A DNA stretch of 64,000 bases from Kazachstania africana CBS 2517 (GCF_000304475.1 NC_018944.1:496001-560000), one strand, 5' to 3'. Positions 31,199-42,041 are shown, numbered from the stretch's first letter. Translations and numbers: made by a program. The notes: generated from the sequence alone by a model not told the origin.

Positions 31199-32155
31199 TT
31201 ACAATTTTTTGTACGAGATCTTATTATCTGGTGTCACTATAACCTGCAATCTACCTCTACCATGATTCAAAGTTCCAGAGTTCACACTGACACCTTTAGA
31301 GGCATTAATTTGCATGATGTTCTTTTCATACATTTTCACTTTATTTTTCAATCTTTGGTTTTCACTATTCTTGCCTAGATTCTCAGTTGAATCATTTGAA
31401 TTTATTCTTTGGACTTCTTTCAAATATTTTTGCGATATATCTCTAGGATTACTTGATTTTGGTAAAATATTTTCATCAAGTAGGACAAGATCGTTAGAAC
31501 TTACTCTTCTTTTCAATTTCTCTGATGTCAAGACTTCGTTATCCTTGAGTATTAGTTTTTCAAAAAATTTCTTCTTATCTTTAACCTTTTTTGAATCTCT
31601 AAGTTTTAATATAGAATCTGTGCTTGATTCCCTGTCTTTATGTTCTTCCGATGCAATTATACTATTGAACGTGTCGTCATTTGAAAGATCCCATTCATTA
31701 TCAGAAAATATTGAATTTGGAGAAGATCTAGAGGCATTCGAAAGAGTTGGCGACACTGGATGAAGTTCATTTTTATGTAATAGATGTTTATTCTTTACAG
31801 GCGTCGAAAGTGACTCACTAATCAATGTAATATTATCATATTCTTCGTCATCCTCTTTCGAACTGTGTTTAATATTTTTGATGTTATTTAAATAGCTTAT
31901 CACCGACTTTGATATCGTACCATCCTGCTCAGTACTCATCCAAAGAAGCTTATTTTTATTCAATAAACTAGCACTATGATTGAACAGCATACTAGATATG
32001 GACGATGCATTAGTACCTTTGTATTGACTTAACAATAACTTGAAGTATATGCATGATTGACTTAAGCTGTAGAGATCTTCGGCATTTGAATATAGGAATA
32101 TTCTTTGTAAAACAGTAATAGGCAGCTCCGTTAGGTTTTTGGCTATAAGTGCCAT
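31199..32155 (-). CDS. MFB1: Mitochondria-associated F-box protein Mfb1-like
   Basis: Mfb1 is an F-box protein on the mitochondrial surface that anchors mitochondria in the mother cell. The protein begins with an F-box (LTELPITVLQRIFLYSNAED, residues 8-27, continuing to about 50), then a serine-rich disordered region and a conserved C-terminal patch. At 318 residues it is shorter than S. cerevisiae Mfb1 (465), so much of the middle is missing. The assignment rests on the F-box and on position next to SPR28 (YDR218C-YDR219C). Confidence 0.85.
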   Translation of the reverse strand: MALIAKNLTELPITVLQRIFLYSNAEDLYSLSQSCIYFKLLLSQYKGTNASSISSMLFNHSASLLNKNKLLWMSTEQDGTISKSVISYLNNIKNIKHSSKEDDEEYDNITLISESLSTPVKNKHLLHKNELHPVSPTLSNASRSSPNSIFSDNEWDLSNDDTFNSIIASEEHKDRESSTDSILKLRDSKKVKDKKKFFEKLILKDNEVLTSEKLKRRVSSNDLVLLDENILPKSSNPRDISQKYLKEVQRINSNDSTENLGKNSENQRLKNKVKMYEKNIMQINASKGVSVNSGTLNHGRGRLQVIVTPDNKISYKKL

Positions 32156-32870
32156 GATTTATACTCTTCGGTTAAATTAAGACTGGTGTTAATGAAGGGG
32201 ACTGATGGTATGAAGTCTGAAGTAAGCACAATATAGAATTGTTTTTATTCAAGATTTACAAGATTTGATTGTCAAAATATCCCAAGTTCTGCCCTTTCAA
32301 GTTCTACCCTCGGCTTCCTTCTTTGTTATGTTTAGAAATCTTATGTGTACGATTTTCCCTTTTAGAGCAAAAATGATAACAAAAAAAATATAGCTAATGG
32401 TCACGTGCTTGAGTGATACCATTGCGACGGAAGATGGACTGGCGATGAGCAACACCCTGGGGTTCATGTTAGTTGGCCGTAACTGGATGCTGCATACCAA
32501 GGATTACTTTATATGGTGGGCCTTTGTTTGTGGGTGGTTATTTTCAAGTGGAAGGGTCTGAGGTTTTATTGCTGACTCCGAGGTGACGACAGTTTGCAAT
32601 TTTGCTGACAGGTTCTCTCTGTTTCTAAATACAAAACAGGCCCTCAAGCCTGTCTGTATACTTGGCTTCTGAGGCGGAATTGCTGTTAGTAGGGTAAATA
32701 CTGCCTTCTAAAGAGATTTTTTTACTGACTTTACGACCAAGAATCTGAGAAGTTACTGCTGGAATGGCCTGGTTCCATGAAACATATATAAACAATCAAA
32801 TATTCATGCTTGATAGTGTATAATTCTTGTTCTCTCATAAGACCACAAAAACAAACTACTATCCATAAAT
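32156..32870. other. MFB1 / metallothionein-like gene divergent promoter region
   Basis: About 715 bp between divergent genes. It holds a CACGTG near 32403, three Ace1-type copper motifs and a TATA box (listed separately). In S. cerevisiae only the dubious YDR220C lies in this interval. Confidence 0.6.
32566..32792 (+). promoter_or_regulatory. Three Ace1/Cup2-type metal-response motifs and TATA box
   Basis: Three sites on the coding strand match the copper-fist consensus HTHNNGCTGD: TTATTGCTGA (32566-32575), ATTTTGCTGA (32599-32608) and TTACTGCTGG (32753-32762). A TATATAAA box follows at 32785-32792, 79 bp before the ATG. A fourth GCTG (32692-32695) fails the consensus. The layout resembles copper-induced CUP1 promoters. 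Confidence 0.65.
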
Positions 32871-33788
32871 ATGTCAACCTGCAAGAATTCTCAAACAAAA
32901 AATGAAGCATGCAATTGTATCCAATGCACATGTAACTATCTCGCTGAAGAACTTACCAAGCTACTAATTCAAGGTTGTGCTTGTAATTGTGGTTCTTTTG
33001 AAGGACTTGCATCGGAAGAAGGATGTTGTTCGCATTCAAGATACAATCAATCCTCTGAAAAGGTTCTGAACTTGAAACACTCTGAAGACTGCAAGTGTCA
33101 AGAGACAGGGCGTACATGCACTAAATGTCATTGCCCTGACAGTAGATTCAAGGATGGTAACACTGAAAGTTGTAAGATACCCGTTACTGAAATTAAAAAA
33201 GGTGGATGCTCAAATTGTGATTGTTCTCAAATTAATATCAATAACAACTACCATTCAAATTATGACAATAGAAATGGCAAACACGTGGACTGTAACGGTT
33301 CACAATGTGAATGTGACACTAGGACCACTTCCAGATGTATTTGTTGCAGTAACCCCAAAACGAAAAAGTGCGGATGCACCGGCTGTAAGTGCTTCGATTG
33401 CAGATGTGTTCACTGTTTCAAGGGCCAATGTCACTGTTTTGATTGTAAGTGCTCCGACTGCAAATGCTCCGATTGTAAGTGCTCCGACTGCGGATGTGTT
33501 CACTGTTTCAACAGCCAATCTCGCTGTTCTGACTGCAAATGCTCCCACTGCAAGTGCTCCGATTGTAAGTGTTCCGACTGCAAATCTAGCCACTGCTCTA
33601 ATAACCAATGTCACTGTCCTGACTGCAAGTATACCCATCACTATAATACTCATTGCCGGTGTGTTGTTTGCAGATGCAGTCATTGCGAATGTTCCAGTTG
33701 CATTTGTAACGAAGAAAAACGTCCTATTCCAAGATTTAGACCTACTAACTGCAGATGTTCAAACTTTAGTTGTACAAACTATGAATGA
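32871..33788 (+). CDS. Giant metallothionein-like cysteine-rich repeat protein
   Basis: The 305-residue protein has 66 cysteines (about 22 percent), nearly all in C-x-C and C-x2-C patterns and adjoining C-C pairs, and almost no long hydrophobic segment or signal peptide. Such spacing is typical of metallothioneins, which bind Cu(I) or Zn(II)/Cd(II) in thiolate clusters in the cytosol. The N-terminal 155 residues carry spaced clusters separated by polar linkers. Residues 156-279 are a dense array with 41 cysteines, including three tandem 30-residue blocks (176-205, 206-235, 236-265) made of nested C-S-D-C-K units. Yeast Cup1 and Crs5 are only about 60-70 residues, so this is not a simple orthologue. 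The two other long frames over this region are composition shadows. The copper-motif promoter supports a metal role; the metal bound is unknown. Confidence 0.85.
   Translation: MSTCKNSQTKNEACNCIQCTCNYLAEELTKLLIQGCACNCGSFEGLASEEGCCSHSRYNQSSEKVLNLKHSEDCKCQETGRTCTKCHCPDSRFKDGNTESCKIPVTEIKKGGCSNCDCSQININNNYHSNYDNRNGKHVDCNGSQCECDTRTTSRCICCSNPKTKKCGCTGCKCFDCRCVHCFKGQCHCFDCKCSDCKCSDCKCSDCGCVHCFNSQSRCSDCKCSHCKCSDCKCSDCKSSHCSNNQCHCPDCKYTHHYNTHCRCVVCRCSHCECSSCICNEEKRPIPRFRPTNCRCSNFSCTNYE
33396..33665 (+). repeat. Three tandem 90-bp coding repeats with nested 15-bp units
   Basis: Each 90-bp block encodes a D-C-x-C-V/S-H-C opening, a short polar loop with Q-x-C and then several C-S-D-C-K units. Blocks align at exact 30-residue spacing (for example His-Cys at residues 181-182, 211-212 and 241-242). 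Within blocks the 15-bp unit (variants of TGCTCCGACTGCAAA) recurs almost identically at the DNA level, so expansion is recent or maintained by conversion. Confidence 0.85.
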
Positions 33789-34389
33789 TCTCCACGCGTT
33801 TGCAACAACTGTCATAAATACGGGAGTCCTTGTTTCGAAGTCCCAAATTGAATCTGTTCTCAATTACATTGTTTCAACCAACATTTTCACAGCAAACGAT
33901 ATTTTTCCTATGCTTTTCATTTTTTAAGTTCGTTTCAATATAAATATATACATGTGTTTCGTTTCTCATAATACAACTTTTAGTTCTTCCATAGACTCAT
34001 TGCACAGTTTTGCTGAAAGTTATTGTACTGTAGAGGTATTCTATAAGTAGCAGCTCTATTCGACAACTCCTTGGCGAGGTTTCATATAATGCAACTCGAT
34101 GAAATATTTTTTAAACCTAATATCTTATCCTCTGAGGTTTCTCATGTTTCGTTCATACAGAAATATAACGAATCTAAATATTACCAATTAACATACACCA
34201 GAGATTATAAACTCCTTAAATACAATCATAAGTGTAGTATAATTCAGCGCATCTCTTATAATTCACTATACATTATCATTCCGTAACTCTCTTTTTCTAA
34301 CATCGTTGAAATAAGTATCTCAATTTTTCAATAGTCGATTGACGTATGGAAAATGGACAACAAAGGAGAATAGCATCACACTGGTGAAG
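33789..34389. other. Spacer before GTB1
   Basis: About 600 bp holding the 3' end of the metallothionein-like gene and the GTB1 promoter. A 71-codon plus frame at 34071 has no supporting features. I see no RNA gene. Confidence 0.4.
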
Positions 34390-36414
34390 ATGAAGGCTAT
34401 CACATTGCTGCTTACTGCATCCTCGGTGTCTACTTTAGGGCTTGTGGAAGCTACCTTACCAAAAGTAAGAGGCGTCCCACCAAGTAAGCAACATTTGTAT
34501 GAGCCAAGCTCCAATGGAACGTGGAAATGCTTGAATAGTCAAGATATAGTTCTCAATTATAGTCAGATCAATGATGGCATATGTGACTGTCCTGATGGTT
34601 CAGATGAACCAGGTACTGCCGCATGTGTAGATACCTTAGAGTCACAATTATTTTACTGTGAAAATGAAGGTTTCATTCCTCGATTTATTCGAGGTACATT
34701 TGTAGATGATGGAATATGTGACTGTTGCGATTGCTCTGATGAAAGTAATTTACATGGTAATACCTGTGGAACCCTTCGTGAGGTCTTTGAAGACATCGTA
34801 CAAACAGAATTAAAGAAATTTGAAGAAGGAAAAGTAGAATTAATTCAATTAATGAAAACCTATGGTATTGACATTTCTGATAAAGAAAATGATGAATTGG
34901 TAAGCAAAAGAAACCGTGATGTTGAAATGGCAGTCTTGAAAGATGATATTGACCATTTAAAACGTGAACAACTCAGAAATGAGATGATTTTAGATCAAGA
35001 AAGGGAAAATCTTCTAAATAGGTTGCAAATGGAAAATCCAATACTTTATCAATTTGAAAATATTGATATGACATTAATTTTAAATACGTTGAAAGAATAC
35101 TACCACAAAATTGCGAAAATCAGTGATGCGTACACTGATTTGACAGAAGTATTAATTGCGTTATCTAAAACTTATACTAGAAGTCTAAATGATAAAGTTG
35201 TGAATGAGAACGTCAAAATTTTTGAACAAAAATTCTATTCTCGTGAATTAGAAAAGATTGCAGCAAATGGTAAAGTTGATCTGGAGCAATTAGATCAATT
35301 GATAGTTTATTTTACTGATGAGTTACCTAATATATTTTGGGAGCGTAAATTTGACAAGCCAGCTGAATATGTCCAAAATAAGGTAAAATTTGTTTACGCA
35401 TTAATTGATGGTAAAGTAGTTTATACGGAGACTCTGAAGAATCTGATTAATATATTTTCCAAGAATATGGAAGATATCAGTGAAAATTATAATGTGAATT
35501 TCCAAGACAGTGGTGTTATTTCCGCCGTCAATGCTTACAGAGAATATTCATCAAAATATGACGCCACATTGAAAAGGGCAGCACTAGAGTTACCATCCAA
35601 TTTCGTACAAGAGATGGAGAAATTGGTGAATTTGGTTGAGTCTCATGCGGAAACCTTAATCCCTGAAAAGACAGAAGAGGAAGTAGGTCAATTCAATAAG
35701 ATTCTTGGTTACGTCAATAAATTTGGATCAACAAAGTTAGAATCATTGAGGGAACAGACCAACGCTCACAGGATGGAGGTAGAAAACTTACAAAAGCAGA
35801 TTGATTCAAAAATGAATAAATATGATCAATTATTGAATGCTTCAAAAGAGGAAAACATCGGTGGAACTTCACAAGAGGATATGATTCCCTTAGAACAAAT
35901 TAATGAATTATTGGAAAAGATGGGTGATTCATTCAAAATTGGACAATTATTGGATAATTACAGATATGAAATTTCATTGAATACCCAAGACAATAATGGT
36001 GACATATATCAGAGAGAAGATAGGACGAATGGAAACAGTGTCAAGATTGGTCATTTGAAAAGTGTATCGTTTGACAAAAGATACAATCTGCATAAATTTA
36101 TAGACGACGTAAGGTTAAAATATTCTGGAGACAACATTATTCAGCATTTAACCAGTGATGAAGCCACACTTGGTGACCACAGTTACTTATTTGGTAACTT
36201 ACAAGATATCAATAATGGCCTTGTTTTCGAATATGTTAATGGAGATAAATGCTGGAATGGACCATACAGAAGTGCAAAAGTGTCTATTAAATGTGCAAAA
36301 GATTTTGAAATTTTTAACGTGCATGAAATTACAAAATGCAACTATTTAATCGATGCCGCTGGTCCTATCGGCTGTAATGTCAATTTCAAATACATGCCTC
36401 ATGAAACACGTTAA
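34390..36414 (+). CDS. GTB1: Glucosidase II beta subunit
   Basis: Gtb1 is the non-catalytic ER subunit of glucosidase II, which trims glucose from N-glycans and helps glycoprotein quality control. The start chosen is the ATG before KAITLLLTASSVST, which begins a signal peptide (674-residue precursor; S. cerevisiae 702); an in-frame upstream ATG would bury the signal. Two cysteine-rich GII-beta repeats contain CDCPDGSDEP and CDCCDCSDES. A long coiled-coil middle follows, and a C-terminal MRH-type domain contains YVNGDKCWNGPYRSAKV and conserved cysteines. No HDEL-type signal is visible at the C-terminus. It corresponds to S. cerevisiae YDR221W. Confidence 0.96.
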   Translation: MKAITLLLTASSVSTLGLVEATLPKVRGVPPSKQHLYEPSSNGTWKCLNSQDIVLNYSQINDGICDCPDGSDEPGTAACVDTLESQLFYCENEGFIPRFIRGTFVDDGICDCCDCSDESNLHGNTCGTLREVFEDIVQTELKKFEEGKVELIQLMKTYGIDISDKENDELVSKRNRDVEMAVLKDDIDHLKREQLRNEMILDQERENLLNRLQMENPILYQFENIDMTLILNTLKEYYHKIAKISDAYTDLTEVLIALSKTYTRSLNDKVVNENVKIFEQKFYSRELEKIAANGKVDLEQLDQLIVYFTDELPNIFWERKFDKPAEYVQNKVKFVYALIDGKVVYTETLKNLINIFSKNMEDISENYNVNFQDSGVISAVNAYREYSSKYDATLKRAALELPSNFVQEMEKLVNLVESHAETLIPEKTEEEVGQFNKILGYVNKFGSTKLESLREQTNAHRMEVENLQKQIDSKMNKYDQLLNASKEENIGGTSQEDMIPLEQINELLEKMGDSFKIGQLLDNYRYEISLNTQDNNGDIYQREDRTNGNSVKIGHLKSVSFDKRYNLHKFIDDVRLKYSGDNIIQHLTSDEATLGDHSYLFGNLQDINNGLVFEYVNGDKCWNGPYRSAKVSIKCAKDFEIFNVHEITKCNYLIDAAGPIGCNVNFKYMPHETR

Positions 36415-36757
36415 GGTCATAAATGCAGGACATCAGGTGGTATAAGAGCAAATTAATACGTTCCAAACTGAACTATATGAGACGTTAGATCTGCATTATT
36501 TCGGAACATTTCAATCGGAAAAACGAACTATCAAGGCAGTCCGCGCATAATAGAAAAATCGAGAAATAAACGGAAAATTGTGCATTGAAGCGATGGATGA
36601 TCCGTTTAAACAATGGTATGGGGATTTTTATTGCTTGAATTGATTATATAATTGCATTTTATTTTTTATATAAAAAAATGTGCATTTCCAATCTTGTTTG
36701 TGAGACAGACGTATTAGATTGTTAATTGAATATTAAAGGAGAATAGGTCAAATTGCA
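36415..36757. other. GTB1 to YDR222W-like spacer
   Basis: About 340 bp. It includes the self-complementary T6-ATAT-A6 sequence near 36665-36680, probably the TATA region of the downstream gene. No gene seen. Confidence 0.4.
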
Positions 36758-37987
36758 ATGTCAGGTAAAACAGGGGATAAAGTGAGTTTTATTCCTGTGG
36801 AGGTAGTTGATCCTAAAGAATTTAAAGATTCAAATAGTTATAAGATAATTGATAATATCAAAGAGTTGTCCTGGAATTTACCACTGCATCTTTCGAAGAC
36901 GAATAAGAAGCATAGGCTTTTATCCGGGATTAAATCAATGAACTCCAAGCTTGAGACACAAACTGTATATTTCATTGATCTAAATTCAAAGATATCTGGT
37001 TTTATTCAGATACTATATTCTAATGTAATGAATGGCTTCTATAAAGGATTCCAACTGAATTTCAAGTTTTTCAGTTGTGATAAAGATGTTAATCAAGAGT
37101 TTGAAATTTGGGAAAGTTTCAAGATAGACAATGTAGAATTCATAAAGAAACATGATGATCTTTACATGGGCGCCGTCGGCAACGGGATATCTTTCAAATT
37201 TCATCATGGTAACGACGATCATTATATGGGTACATTGCGTATCAAAACAAATTTACGAGATAGGAACATCCGTTTTGATTTACATGTAGATTTGGGTGAC
37301 GGATTTATAATAAATCCCAATGGAAGTAGCATATATTTGACTAAACCAGTTTCCATTGATAATATTGATACGATAGACAAATCCGTGGTAAAAGGATACA
37401 TGAGGCACTTATTTGTGCCGAAAGGTAAGATAAATGGTACCATAGAGTACGAGAAGGATAAGATTAAAAAAACGATTGAATTGAATGAAATTCCAATTGC
37501 ATATCTGGACGCAGTGCAAGGATTACTTCCAAGTAAAGCCGCCAAGAGATGGAATTTTATGTTTTTCAAGAGTGCGAATTATACAATATTGGTGATTGAA
37601 TATCAGACTACACCGGAATATGATAATCAAAAGATCACAATGTGGTCTATTTTACATAAGGATGAGATTATATCCATCGGATCTCAAGTTGATAATGATG
37701 AAGTAGTGAAATTCAAACAGACACAGCTTGACAGCACGAACGGATGGCGTTATCCAACAGCCATGTCATTCAATTTCCGCAAGAGTGACACAGAAACATA
37801 CAAATTGAAGCTTAGCAAGATGAATCTGGTTAACAGATACGACATTTTAGGAGAATTGCCCTCGATCATCAGAAAGCTAGCATCGGGCATAGCCAATATC
37901 AAGCCATTCCTTTACCAATACTGCCAAGCTGCACGATTCATGGAAGAAGATGGCATCTGCATTGCAGAATCCACTTTTATTAGTTGA
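36758..37987 (+). CDS. SVF1-like protein (YDR222W/YLR225C family)
   Basis: A 409-residue soluble protein in the position of S. cerevisiae YDR222W (415 residues), an SVF1-like protein of unknown function with the ohnologue YLR225C. Svf1 relatives adopt a double lipocalin-like fold. Visible features are predicted beta-rich segments (YKGFQLNFKFFSCD, GDGFIINPNGSSIYLTKPV, AKRWNFMFFKSANYTILVIE) and no signal peptide or membrane helix. Assignment is from length, neighbours and general resemblance; the molecular role is unknown. Confidence 0.8.
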   Translation: MSGKTGDKVSFIPVEVVDPKEFKDSNSYKIIDNIKELSWNLPLHLSKTNKKHRLLSGIKSMNSKLETQTVYFIDLNSKISGFIQILYSNVMNGFYKGFQLNFKFFSCDKDVNQEFEIWESFKIDNVEFIKKHDDLYMGAVGNGISFKFHHGNDDHYMGTLRIKTNLRDRNIRFDLHVDLGDGFIINPNGSSIYLTKPVSIDNIDTIDKSVVKGYMRHLFVPKGKINGTIEYEKDKIKKTIELNEIPIAYLDAVQGLLPSKAAKRWNFMFFKSANYTILVIEYQTTPEYDNQKITMWSILHKDEIISIGSQVDNDEVVKFKQTQLDSTNGWRYPTAMSFNFRKSDTETYKLKLSKMNLVNRYDILGELPSIIRKLASGIANIKPFLYQYCQAARFMEEDGICIAESTFIS

Positions 37988-38160
37988 AGCGTTAATTCCA
38001 TTAGAAGGGTGAAAGTCCGACGGGATATTCTTCTTTCTTTTCGATGTGAAAAATCAAAAAAAAAAAACAAAAATTTTTCACTTTGTTTAATGAAATCAAT
38101 ATATATCTGACAAGTAATACATAATATAACATAAGAGTAATTTGCTATTAACAAGTCGAG

Positions 38161-38961
38161 ATGAGTATGCTAGTGGAAAGTGCGGTCGACACGTTGCCGG
38201 AGAGAAGTGATTCTGAGGAAACGGAGGACGAACTTATCAATAGGACTGTGAAGAAACCAAGGAGGAAGTACAATCGGAAAAGAGCCAAAAATGGGGTCAA
38301 CAGTTTTAATTTACATTTTGCACATAATGGGAGTGGAAATTATAGTTGTCCGAAGTTGATGGAATGGCAGATAATCAAGAGTAAACCTTACCATATAATT
38401 AATGGGATCACTACGAATTCGATTAATGAGGAGCCCGTTAGTTATGGTAAGGAATTTATGGAACCCAACAATGTTGATAGTTTTAGAAGCAATAGTATAG
38501 AGTCTGATACGTTGTTTAGGGAGTTTGTGAATTTTGAAGATGGTGGTTTGAAGACAGAGAAAAGACAATCATTTTTAAAGAAAGAGAAGATACGGTCCAG
38601 ACAAAGAAGTAAAGAGAGATTAACGAAAAAAGCTTATTATAGTGGATATTACTACGATGGAGAAGAAGATGATGAGGATCCCAATCAAATTATTACTTTT
38701 AGTAGGCGAGATAATGATGTTTTCCAAAATTTTCATGCCGATGAATCGGAAGAATTACCTGATCAACTAACGATTATTAATAGTGGTAATAATGATGATT
38801 GTTTAGTGAGTAATGATGCATTGAGTGATGAGTATGAGGTGACTACAGAAATTCACATGAATCTTGAAGAGTATAGAATGAATTGGGGAGATATTGAAGT
38901 GGAAGATTATGATGAAATTAATCATGGGAATTTTGCCAGTATTGGTATATCGTGGGTATGA
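38161..38961 (+). CDS. CRF1: CRF1/IFH1-like corepressor, short form
   Basis: A 266-residue acidic protein with a basic patch (KKPRRKYNRKRAK, about residues 31-43). A tyrosine-rich and acidic segment (KAYYSGYYYDGEEDDEDPN, about 156-174) resembles the region of Ifh1/Crf1 that contacts the forkhead factor Fhl1 at ribosomal-protein promoters. It sits directly after the YDR222W-like gene, exactly as CRF1 (YDR223W) does in S. cerevisiae, but is much shorter than Crf1 (467) or Ifh1 (1085). I infer CRF1 mainly from synteny; whether it can still bind Fhl1 is unknown. Confidence 0.65.
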   Translation: MSMLVESAVDTLPERSDSEETEDELINRTVKKPRRKYNRKRAKNGVNSFNLHFAHNGSGNYSCPKLMEWQIIKSKPYHIINGITTNSINEEPVSYGKEFMEPNNVDSFRSNSIESDTLFREFVNFEDGGLKTEKRQSFLKKEKIRSRQRSKERLTKKAYYSGYYYDGEEDDEDPNQIITFSRRDNDVFQNFHADESEELPDQLTIINSGNNDDCLVSNDALSDEYEVTTEIHMNLEEYRMNWGDIEVEDYDEINHGNFASIGISWV

Positions 38962-39167
38962 TAATTGGGGGAGATTAATATAGAATATATTCTTATTTTT
39001 AAATAACAATAAATAATGAAATTACGGAATAAATAAATAGTTCATAATAATAAAAGGAAGAAGGTAAAATATAGAAAAAATATAATTTTGTTGTATACTT
39101 ATGCGGATATGATGCTATGCTTTGTGACTGGACTTTAAATTTTATCACGGAAAGGAGGAAAAGTGGT

Positions 39168-40091
39168 TCAACCTAGTAATTTTACGAAAAACCATGCTGC
39201 TCCTGCAGCTACACCACCTACAGCTACCATTTGGAAACCTTCTAAAATCTTTTGATGAGTATTAACGCTATCACCCATTGATATTTGGGCTTTAAAATAA
39301 CCGAAGAGGAATAAAGTTATTGCCATTACGATGATTGAGAAAATGAGACCCGTTCCTACTTCATCTACGAAGAAGTAAGGTATTAATGGAACAAATCCAC
39401 CCATGAGATAACCACCACCAATTGTTATGGCACTTGTCAACTGCCTATTTTCAGCAGGTTCATCAAGTTGTCTGCCGTATCTAATAATGAAATCTAGCAT
39501 AACATCTGGATAATTTTGTAAATCTCTGATGAATGATACTATGGTAGCATCACTAAAATTTGGATTAATATCTAATAAAATATCTTCAACTTCATGATTC
39601 ACAAGGGTTGAATCCTCATAAAACTTTTTCTTTTCAGTTTTCACTTCAGCTTTATAATAATCTAATTCAGATTTGGCCCCTAGATAACCACCCAATCCCA
39701 TCGATATGGCACCTGATATCAATTCAGCGAAGCCACCAGTGATGACCAATTTAGAATCACCTAGAGACGATAGACCAGCAGTCAATGCGAATGGAACAGT
39801 TAAGCCGTCACTGAGACCTATGATCAAATCACTGAGAACACGAGGGTCGACGTTTCCAAAGAAGCTTTCATTTTCATTATGATTATGATTATGATAATTT
39901 GATGCAGATTCCACGTCATTATTCGTACCAGAACCGTAATCTGTTGTGTTTGTATTGTTGTCGTTCGTAGCACGTAGCAGAGGTGAAGAAGAGTTGTTTC
40001 TTTTATTTGAGCGTGTACTTATATCAGAGTTACTACCATTTCTGCCTCCTAGCAATGAGGAAACGACGTTCTTTATCGCTACGACTGACAT
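39168..40091 (-). CDS. CCC1: Vacuolar iron/manganese transporter Ccc1
   Basis: Ccc1 moves Fe2+ and Mn2+ into the vacuole. The 307-residue protein (322 in S. cerevisiae) has a polar, asparagine-rich N-terminus. Five membrane segments lie at about 86-110, 117-138, 220-241, 247-268 and 286-306, with the VIT family signatures LIIGLSDGLTVPFALTAGLSS and GAISMGLGGYLGAKSE. An acidic cytosolic metal-binding helical region separates the second and third segments. In S. cerevisiae CCC1 (YLR220W) lies near IFH1 on the sister chromosome, so its place beside CRF1 here reflects post-duplication sorting. Confidence 0.96.
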   Translation of the reverse strand: MSVVAIKNVVSSLLGGRNGSNSDISTRSNKRNNSSSPLLRATNDNNTNTTDYGSGTNNDVESASNYHNHNHNENESFFGNVDPRVLSDLIIGLSDGLTVPFALTAGLSSLGDSKLVITGGFAELISGAISMGLGGYLGAKSELDYYKAEVKTEKKKFYEDSTLVNHEVEDILLDINPNFSDATIVSFIRDLQNYPDVMLDFIIRYGRQLDEPAENRQLTSAITIGGGYLMGGFVPLIPYFFVDEVGTGLIFSIIVMAITLFLFGYFKAQISMGDSVNTHQKILEGFQMVAVGGVAAGAAWFFVKLLG

Positions 40092-41663
<1,572 letters not shown>

Positions 41664-42041
41664 GCAAATGGCCCCAGTAACGACAAAAAAATAAATAATT
41701 ATTCTACGCATCTCTCCCAAACTTTATATACGATCTTAAATATGATATACAGACAACTTAATCAAAGCGTTGCTCACTTTATAGTAATGGCAGCCTTTCA
41801 CTCTTTATGATCAACACTACGCTAAAAATTTTCTAAGGAACCCTAAGTTAGGGTTCCGCAGACATTACAATTTCAATAAAGTATCCCGTAATAAACAGGA
41901 AAAAAAGCCTACAATAAATATCCACTTGCATTTGATCCAGATATACACAGCCCAGTCTTCACTCGTAGCATAAACATTTCAAATCGTACTCCACCCTTCC
42001 GTGTCGCATCGTCTTCATTGTCTCATATATGATTGCTACCA
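41664..42041. other. ADK1-SIR4 spacer
   Basis: About 380 bp with the SIR4 promoter. A short palindromic AACCCTAAGTTAGGGTT lies near 41850-41866. No gene seen. Confidence 0.4.

Noticed and set aside
33154..33927. Plus-strand frame overlapping the cysteine-rich gene, and a minus-strand frame at 33300-33683
   Set aside because: Both are alanine/valine/threonine repeats produced by reading the cysteine-rich repeats in another frame; they lack their own promoter context.
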